Source: JAWXCE01 sp034440495
Lineage (GTDB): Bacteria > Pseudomonadota > Alphaproteobacteria > Rhizobiales > Rhodomicrobiaceae
Length of the DNA: 64,000 bases
Reading direction: 5' to 3'
Assembly (NCBI GenBank): GCA_034440495.1
Contig: JAWXCE010000032.1
Span: forward strand, 1-64,000
Positions 59,128 to 64,000 of this stretch are shown here, piece by piece (positions within the stretch are counted from its first letter, which is position 1; the number at the start of each line of letters is the position of its first letter). A program made the position numbers and the translations under genes. Below the pieces are notes generated by a model that saw only the letters and a list, made by a program, of their open reading frames with translations, was not told the DNA's origin and did not search any database.

Positions 59128-61484
59128 TGAACGCCCAGCCGGTTTTGAAGGATATAGTGCTTCTTGGCGCGGGCCACGCCCATGTCGGCGTGCTCCGCAT
59201 GTTTGGCATGAAGCCCGTGCCCGGCGTGCGCCTGACCCTCATCACCCGGCAGGTCGATACGCCCTATTCAGGCATGCTGCCGGGCATGATCGCCGGACAC
59301 TACAGTTTCGACGAAGCGCATATCGACGTCGGTCCGCTGTGCCGTTTCGCGGGTGCGAGACTATATCACAGCGCCGCGACGGGGCTAGATCTGGCTGGCA
59401 AGCGCGTGCTGTGCGATAACCGCCCGCCGGTTCCCTACGATCTGCTGTCGATCAACATCGGCTCCACGCCCAGCACGCGCGATACTCCGGGCGCGTCCGA
59501 AAATGCCATCCCCGTCAAACCCATCGACGGCTTTTTGGCCCGTTTCGAGGCGGCACGCGCGCGCATCCTCGCGGCGGGCACCAAGGCGCGCATCGCAGTG
59601 ATTGGCGCAGGCGCTGGCGGCACCGAGCTGGCGCTATCGCTGGAGCGGCGTTTGCGGCGCGACGCGAGCGCGGCGGGCTTCGATCCGCAAGGCTTGCAGT
59701 TCGCCATCGTCACGCCGGGCGACGAAGTTTTGAAAGGCTTCCCAGCCGCCGTGCGGTCGCGCTTCACCGCCGAGATGGCGCGCCGTGGCGTGGAGATCAT
59801 CATAGGCGCCCGAGTGGCCCGCGTCGATGCTCAAACGCTCCACCTGGATGGCGGCGCGAGGCGCGATTTTGACGAGATTTTCTGGACGACGGAGGCGGCG
59901 CCCGCGCCATGGCTCGTGCAAACCGGACTGGCCCTGAACGAGCGCGGCTTTCTCTCCGTCAGCGCCACCCTGCAATCGACATCCCACGAGGGCGTGTTTG
60001 CGGCGGGCGACATCGCGTCTATCGAAGGCCAATCCCTGCCGAAATCCGGCGTCTACGCGGTGCGGCAAGGGCCGGTGCTGGCGGAAAACCTGCGCCGCGC
60101 CGTCACGGGCAAGCCGCTGAAACCCTACAGACCGCAACGCGACGCGCTGTATCTCATTTCAACCGGCGAGCCATACGCCATCGGCACGCGCAACGGCGTC
60201 ACCTTCGAGGGCGCCTGGGTGTGGCGGCTGAAAGACTGGATCGACCGGCGCTTCATGGCCAAATTTAACGCGCTGCCAGAGATGAAATCGAAGGTCGCCG
60301 CATTCGCCTCGCCCATCGCCGACAAAGCCGCCATCAAGGAAATATCCGCCATCGCAATGCGCTGCGGCGGCTGCGGCGCCAAAGTGGGCGCGACCGTGCT
60401 CTCCCGCGCACTCGGCCAAATCACGCCCGCCGAGCGCGACGACGTGGTGATTGGCCTCGACGCGCCCGACGACGCGGCGGTGGTGGATAGCGGCGGCCCG
60501 CGCCTGTCCGCCCACACGGTCGATTATTTTCGCGCCATTGTGGACGACCCATACATCTTCGGCAAAATCGCCGCCAACCACGCGCTCGGCGATATCTACG
60601 CCATGGGCGCGGAGCCGCAGACCGCGCTCGCCATCGCAACTGTGCCCTATGGGATCGAGGCGAAGGTTGAGGCAGATTTGTCGGGCATGATGGCGGGGGC
60701 GAATGAGATATTGCGCGAGGCGAACTGCGCGCTCGTCGGTGGCCACACCTCGGAAGGAGCCGAATTGTCGCTCGGTTTCGCAATAACGGGGCTTGTCGAG
60801 CGGACGTTCACGCTGCGCAAGGGCGGTCTGCAGCCCGGCGACGCGCTGATTGTGACCAAGCCCATCGGCACAGGTACGCTGCTCGCCGCCGACATGCGCG
60901 GCAAAGCCAAAGCGCGCTGGGTGAGCGCGGCGCTCGACCACATGACGTGCTCGAATCGCGAGGGCGCTCTGATTTTGCGCGCGCACGGCGTTCACGCGGC
61001 GACCGATGTGACTGGCTTCGGCCTGCTCGGCCATCTGGTTGAAATGGTGAAGGCCAGCGGGGTGGATGTGACTCTGGCGCTCGCCAGTATTCCGCTGCTC
61101 GACGGCGTGCGAGAAACCATCGCCATGCAGATTTTTTCCTCGCTACAACCGCAGAACGTGCGTCTGCGCCGCGCTATCCGAAATCTGGCCGAGGCAGGGC
61201 TTGACCCTCTGTACCCAATACTGTTCGATCCGCAAACGGCGGGCGGCCTTCTCGCCTCAATTCCCGCCGGTAATTCCGACGCCTGCATAAAAGCTTTACG
61301 CAATGCGGGTTATCATCATGCTGCGATCATTGGGGCGGTTCATCCTCTATCAGATGTGATCGAACCGGTGACGATCGTGCGCGGCGAGTGGGTAATGCCG
61401 CTTCACGCCAGAGCGAATGGACAAGCAGTGCCAGCTTACATCAGCCCTCAAGAGAAACTCCATGCGCACCAACCCAATCTATGA
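59118..61484 (+). CDS. selD: FAD/NAD(P)-binding oxidoreductase fused to selenide, water dikinase SelD
   Basis: A 788-residue fusion known in proteobacteria and cyanobacteria. Residues 1-380 are an NDH-2-like flavoprotein (VLLGAGHAHVGVLR, IAVIGAGAGGTELALSLERR, GVFAAGDIAS). Residues 405-780 are SelD, which makes selenophosphate from selenide and ATP: the active site is CGGCGAKVG with Cys 419 and Lys 422, encoded by TGC, so Cys rather than selenocysteine; DDAAVVD, HALGDIYAMG and GGHTSEGAELSLG follow. The flavoprotein may supply or protect selenide; this is inference. It lies downstream of the putative selenium importer and overlaps it by 10 bp. Confidence 0.95.
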   Translation: MPMMNAQPVLKDIVLLGAGHAHVGVLRMFGMKPVPGVRLTLITRQVDTPYSGMLPGMIAGHYSFDEAHIDVGPLCRFAGARLYHSAATGLDLAGKRVLCDNRPPVPYDLLSINIGSTPSTRDTPGASENAIPVKPIDGFLARFEAARARILAAGTKARIAVIGAGAGGTELALSLERRLRRDASAAGFDPQGLQFAIVTPGDEVLKGFPAAVRSRFTAEMARRGVEIIIGARVARVDAQTLHLDGGARRDFDEIFWTTEAAPAPWLVQTGLALNERGFLSVSATLQSTSHEGVFAAGDIASIEGQSLPKSGVYAVRQGPVLAENLRRAVTGKPLKPYRPQRDALYLISTGEPYAIGTRNGVTFEGAWVWRLKDWIDRRFMAKFNALPEMKSKVAAFASPIADKAAIKEISAIAMRCGGCGAKVGATVLSRALGQITPAERDDVVIGLDAPDDAAVVDSGGPRLSAHTVDYFRAIVDDPYIFGKIAANHALGDIYAMGAEPQTALAIATVPYGIEAKVEADLSGMMAGANEILREANCALVGGHTSEGAELSLGFAITGLVERTFTLRKGGLQPGDALIVTKPIGTGTLLAADMRGKAKARWVSAALDHMTCSNREGALILRAHGVHAATDVTGFGLLGHLVEMVKASGVDVTLALASIPLLDGVRETIAMQIFSSLQPQNVRLRRAIRNLAEAGLDPLYPILFDPQTAGGLLASIPAGNSDACIKALRNAGYHHAAIIGAVHPLSDVIEPVTIVRGEWVMPLHARANGQAVPAYISPQEKLHAHQPNL

Positions 61485-62115
61485 TTCCTGGGAATTCCTG
61501 TCAGGCGCCAGCGGACCACATCTGGGCACTGGCAACTGGCGCTTTCTGCTAGTCGCGGTGTTCTGGGTGGCGATCGCCGCCAGCATCGCCATTGCCATCC
61601 GCAACTGGAATGCTGATCCGGCCCAGCGCACATCGGGCCATTTCTGGACATGGTTTTTCCGGGTGATGATCGGCGTGATGTGGTTTGAAGGCTCGCTGTG
61701 GAAATTGCCGATCCCATCCGGCGGCTTTCTCTATTGGCTAGAGCAAATTCCGCAACACGCCGCCTTCGGCTTCCATAAGGAGTTTGCAAAAAGTGTTCTC
61801 GTGCCCAATTATGCGCTGCTGAACTGGCCAGTCTTTCTGGCAGAAATGGGCATGGCGCTATCATTCATCCTTGGCTTCGGCGTGCGGCTGTTCGCAGCTC
61901 TTGGCATCTTCTTTACGCTCAATCTGTATTTTGGTCTCTATACGCACCCCCATGAATGGCCGTGGCTCTATGTCTTCCTGATCTTTGTGCAGGGCCTTTT
62001 CATCATTCACGCGGCGGGCCGCAGCCTCGGGCTGGACGCGCTCACAAGGCGCGATCCATTTGGGCCGTTCAAAGGCGATGGCCTGATCGCGCGGCTTTAC
62101 CAGCGGGTTTCCTGA
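61462..62115 (+). CDS. DoxX/DoxD-like membrane protein
   Basis: A 217-residue inner-membrane protein with about four or five hydrophobic segments (FLLVAVFWVAIAASIAIAI, WTWFFRVMIGVMWFEGSLWK, FLAEMGMALSFILGFGVRLF, GIFFTLNLYFGLYTH, YVFLIFVQGLFIIHAAGRSL). The pattern fits DoxX or the TQO small-subunit DoxD family, quinone-linked or thiosulfate-related proteins. The ATG at 61462 (AAGAGAAACTCC upstream) overlaps the selD stop by 23 bp; the frame extends to 61417. It ends the operon. A role in selenium handling would be inference from position. Confidence 0.8.
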   Translation: MRTNPIYDSWEFLSGASGPHLGTGNWRFLLVAVFWVAIAASIAIAIRNWNADPAQRTSGHFWTWFFRVMIGVMWFEGSLWKLPIPSGGFLYWLEQIPQHAAFGFHKEFAKSVLVPNYALLNWPVFLAEMGMALSFILGFGVRLFAALGIFFTLNLYFGLYTHPHEWPWLYVFLIFVQGLFIIHAAGRSLGLDALTRRDPFGPFKGDGLIARLYQRVS

Positions 62116-62233
62116 GGTAAGGACACGCTGATCGCATCTAATCTTGGCCAGGTCGCACATGTTCTGGCAAAGTGACTTTTAAGATTGCCGGGACTCACGA
62201 GACACACTTCGTGTAGTCTGGCGTTAACCTTAA

Positions 62234-62259
62234 GCGGTTGCAGCGTTTACTGCAACCGC
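62234..62259. terminator. Hairpin between the convergent DoxX-like and RTX genes
   Basis: GCGGTTGCAG at 62234-62243 and CTGCAACCGC at 62250-62259 form a perfect 10-bp stem with a 6-base loop (CGTTTA). No U-run follows on either strand. Its position in the convergent gap between the selD operon and the RTX gene suggests a two-way terminator. Confidence 0.5.
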
Positions 62260-62307
62260 GCTGTTCGCAGTTTGGGAAAAGGCGTTAAACTCTAATTAGT
62301 TAAACTG

Positions 62308-64000
62308 TCATATTTCAATTCGCTCTATGTCAGTAAAATTAATCTGGTTTCCGGTGTCTAGCATGATGAGTCCATCTGCATCGTCGCTAAGCGTTAAGCC
62401 TTCCTCGTCCTGGCTAAGGATACTGCCCTGCGTCAGTTTTAACGTCCAGTCCGTGCCGAAAGCGCCAGGGTTAGCTTGACCGTCGCCGCCTCGCAGATCG
62501 ATGGCGTCGATCCAACTCCCGCCAACGCCGCCGTTGACGCTGTCCCGACCATCGGCACCGCGAAACAGGAATAGGTCGGAGCCGTCTGCGCCGTAGAATT
62601 GGTCATTACCTGACCCGCCGAAAAACACATCGTCACCGGCGCCGCCATCCAGCAGGTCATTGCCATCGCCGCCGTCCAAAGCATCGTCGCCAGCACCCCC
62701 GTAAAGCTTGTCGTTACCCTGCCCGCCAAATAAATTATCCGCCCCGTTTTCGCCTTTCAAGTCGTCGTCTCCCGCCCCGCCGATGAGCATGTCGTTATCA
62801 TCGCCGCCGAGAAGCACATCGTTGTTATCGCCGCCATCAAGGCTGTCCGCCCCCGATCCGCCCTCCAGCCGGTCGTTGCCAGAACCGCCTATCAGAGTAT
62901 CGTCGCCTGACTCGCCAGCGAGCATGTCGTTGCCCGCACCGCCATCAAGCACATCGTCGCTGCCGCCGCCCCAGATGCGGTCATTGCCGCCGTCGCCAAA
63001 TACGATATCCGCGCCATCGCCGACATCCGCGTTGCCATTTGTAGTGTCAAAAATGTCGTCGCCGTCTCCAAGATGCGCCAGATCGGTTCCTTCGCCGCCG
63101 CTTACGACATCGTTGCCCGAGCCGCCGTGTAAAGTGTCCTTGCCTCTGCCACCATTTATGAGGTCGTTCCCTGTTTCGCCGTGCAGCACGTCATCGCCAT
63201 CCCCGCCGATGAGCATATCGTTACCATCGCCGCCGAAGATAACATCGGCGCCACTATCCCCCCCGAGTTCATCGTTGCCGTTACCGCCATTAATGGCATC
63301 ATCGCCGCCCGCGCCCCAGATTTTATCATTGCCACCAAGGCCGTTGATCCTGTCGCCGTAGTTGGAAGCGAAGTCGATGATGTTGGCTTGCTCATCGCCG
63401 TCGATGGTCAGCCCGTGAGCTTGTAACTCCGCCATGTGCGCCTGCGCCTGATCCAACGATGCGGTCCCGGTTCCGACGCTAAGCTCGAATGTTGTTTGCG
63501 CGCTCAAGCCACCTTGATCGGTTGCGATAACAGTGACTGTTACCTGTGCTGCATCTGGCACGGTCTGGATAAGGCGCACCGTCGTGTCAAGGTTGGCGTC
63601 GTCGAACGAGTTGTCGCCGCCGCCGAACAGGTCTTCCCAGTTTTGCCCGCCTGCGGTTGCGTTATCGACCATATGGTCGATACCGTCGGGGTTCAGCGCT
63701 TGGTCAGAGAAATAGGCTGGCGCTCCCGCGCCTTTCAATACTCCGTTCTCGGTCGCCACATGCCACACGCCTTTGACTTCGGTGAATGTCACGGGCTGCC
63801 CGTCGCTAACGTCGGCATTGGCGTCACCGTTAGGCACGAGGAAAAAGCCGATGGACGACGCCCCTGGGTATTCGTCCAAATCGAGAAGCGCGCTGTGCTG
63901 GCCCCATTGATGCGCGTCAGTTTCGACTATCGCGCCGCCGAGAGGATTTCCTTGGCCGTCGGCTACGTAGTACCCAACGGTGTTTTTATATCCTGCGTCG
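62308..64000 (-). CDS. RTX-type calcium-binding repeat protein, C-terminal part (5' end outside window)
   Basis: A secreted repeat protein whose frame runs off the right edge; at least 564 residues are present. The visible N-terminal part (AGYKNTVGYYVADGQG, SSIGFFLVPNGDANADV) resembles DUF4114, found in large extracellular proteins. Residues corresponding to about 62500-63350 are GGxGxDxLxGG nonapeptide repeats (HGETGNDLINGGRGKDTLHG, DSLDGGDNNDVLLGGDDND), which bind calcium and fold into a beta roll after type I secretion. The C-terminus (LMLDTGNQINFTDIERIEI) is a hydrophobic, non-cleaved secretion signal. Likely a surface layer, adhesin or enzyme; no catalytic domain is in the window. The period-27 repeats are coding, not CRISPR. 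Confidence 0.88.
   Translation of the reverse strand, partial: DAGYKNTVGYYVADGQGNPLGGAIVETDAHQWGQHSALLDLDEYPGASSIGFFLVPNGDANADVSDGQPVTFTEVKGVWHVATENGVLKGAGAPAYFSDQALNPDGIDHMVDNATAGGQNWEDLFGGGDNSFDDANLDTTVRLIQTVPDAAQVTVTVIATDQGGLSAQTTFELSVGTGTASLDQAQAHMAELQAHGLTIDGDEQANIIDFASNYGDRINGLGGNDKIWGAGGDDAINGGNGNDELGGDSGADVIFGGDGNDMLIGGDGDDVLHGETGNDLINGGRGKDTLHGGSGNDVVSGGEGTDLAHLGDGDDIFDTTNGNADVGDGADIVFGDGGNDRIWGGGSDDVLDGGAGNDMLAGESGDDTLIGGSGNDRLEGGSGADSLDGGDNNDVLLGGDDNDMLIGGAGDDDLKGENGADNLFGGQGNDKLYGGAGDDALDGGDGNDLLDGGAGDDVFFGGSGNDQFYGADGSDLFLFRGADGRDSVNGGVGGSWIDAIDLRGGDGQANPGAFGTDWTLKLTQGSILSQDEEGLTLSDDADGLIMLDTGNQINFTDIERIEI

Noticed and set aside
60159..61034. 291-codon minus-strand frame opposite selD
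   Set aside because: Antisense shadow of the SelD domain; no ribosome site or family.
62708..63361. Ser/Pro-rich 217-codon plus-strand frame and period-27 repeats suggesting a CRISPR-like array
   Set aside because: The repeats are the codons of GGxGxDxLxGG calcium-binding units in the minus-strand RTX gene; units are contiguous and no unique spacers exist.

Overview
The window reads as a piece of an alphaproteobacterial chromosome, most likely Hyphomicrobiales (Rhizobiales). The grounds are the rhizobial gene order flgB-flgC-fliE-flgG-flgA-flgI-motE-flgH-fliL-fliP, the motB-motC-fliK block, a DUF1217 flagellar protein, MotC and MotE, tight ATGA start/stop overlaps and a fairly GC-rich composition. 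No species is assigned.

Layout. (1) 1-31.2 kb: motility and chemotaxis. It opens with the 3' end of fliM, then cheB and a membrane chemoreceptor, a soluble chemoreceptor with its own cheY, and the operon orf174-cheA-cheW-cheY-cheR. Flagellar genes follow: fliI, flgF and a DUF1217 gene (minus); motA, fliN and flhB (plus); fliF, a fliH-like gene, motB, motC, fliK and a lytic transglycosylase (minus); one flagellin; then the rod/ring/export operon flgB to fliP. (2) 31.2-35.3 kb: a YaiI-family gene and a three-gene operon of a TelA-like protein, a one-pass membrane protein (DUF6384-like) and a long coiled-coil protein. (3) 35.5-42.8 kb: an AT-richer glycan cluster with a heptose kinase, a nucleotidyltransferase/HAD-phosphatase fusion, an AGE-family isomerase, an SDR epimerase, a CBS-aminotransferase fusion and a glycosyltransferase. 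It suggests a GDP-heptose-derived surface sugar. (4) 42.8-43.7 kb: AT-rich and nearly gene-free. (5) 43.7-51 kb: a branched-chain-amino-acid-type (Liv) ABC transporter operon led by an acyl-CoA-synthetase-like protein whose catalytic motifs are eroded. (6) 51.2-52.9 kb: a gene graveyard holding broken selA, the 3' end of tRNA-Sec, a DsbD-like fragment and a frameshifted selB tail. (7) 52.9-62.1 kb: an OhrR-like regulator, a radical SAM/SPASM protein divergent from a methyltransferase, then an overlapping operon of a PhnD/PhnC/PhnE-like ABC transporter, a flavoprotein-SelD fusion and a DoxX-like membrane protein, most simply a selenium uptake and selenophosphate operon. (8) 62.3-64 kb: the C-terminal part of an RTX-type calcium-binding protein that runs off the right edge.

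Two results stand out. First, two different palindromic repeat elements sit in frame inside the signal-peptide codons of two genes of the same flagellar operon (fliP and flgI). For fliP, removing 156 bp with one TA copy restores an ordinary signal peptide directly after the ATGA-coupled start. Second, remnants of the selenocysteine machinery (selA, selC, selB) lie a few kilobases from an intact selD/transporter operon. This suggests a lineage that lost, or moved, selenocysteine decoding while keeping selenophosphate synthesis.
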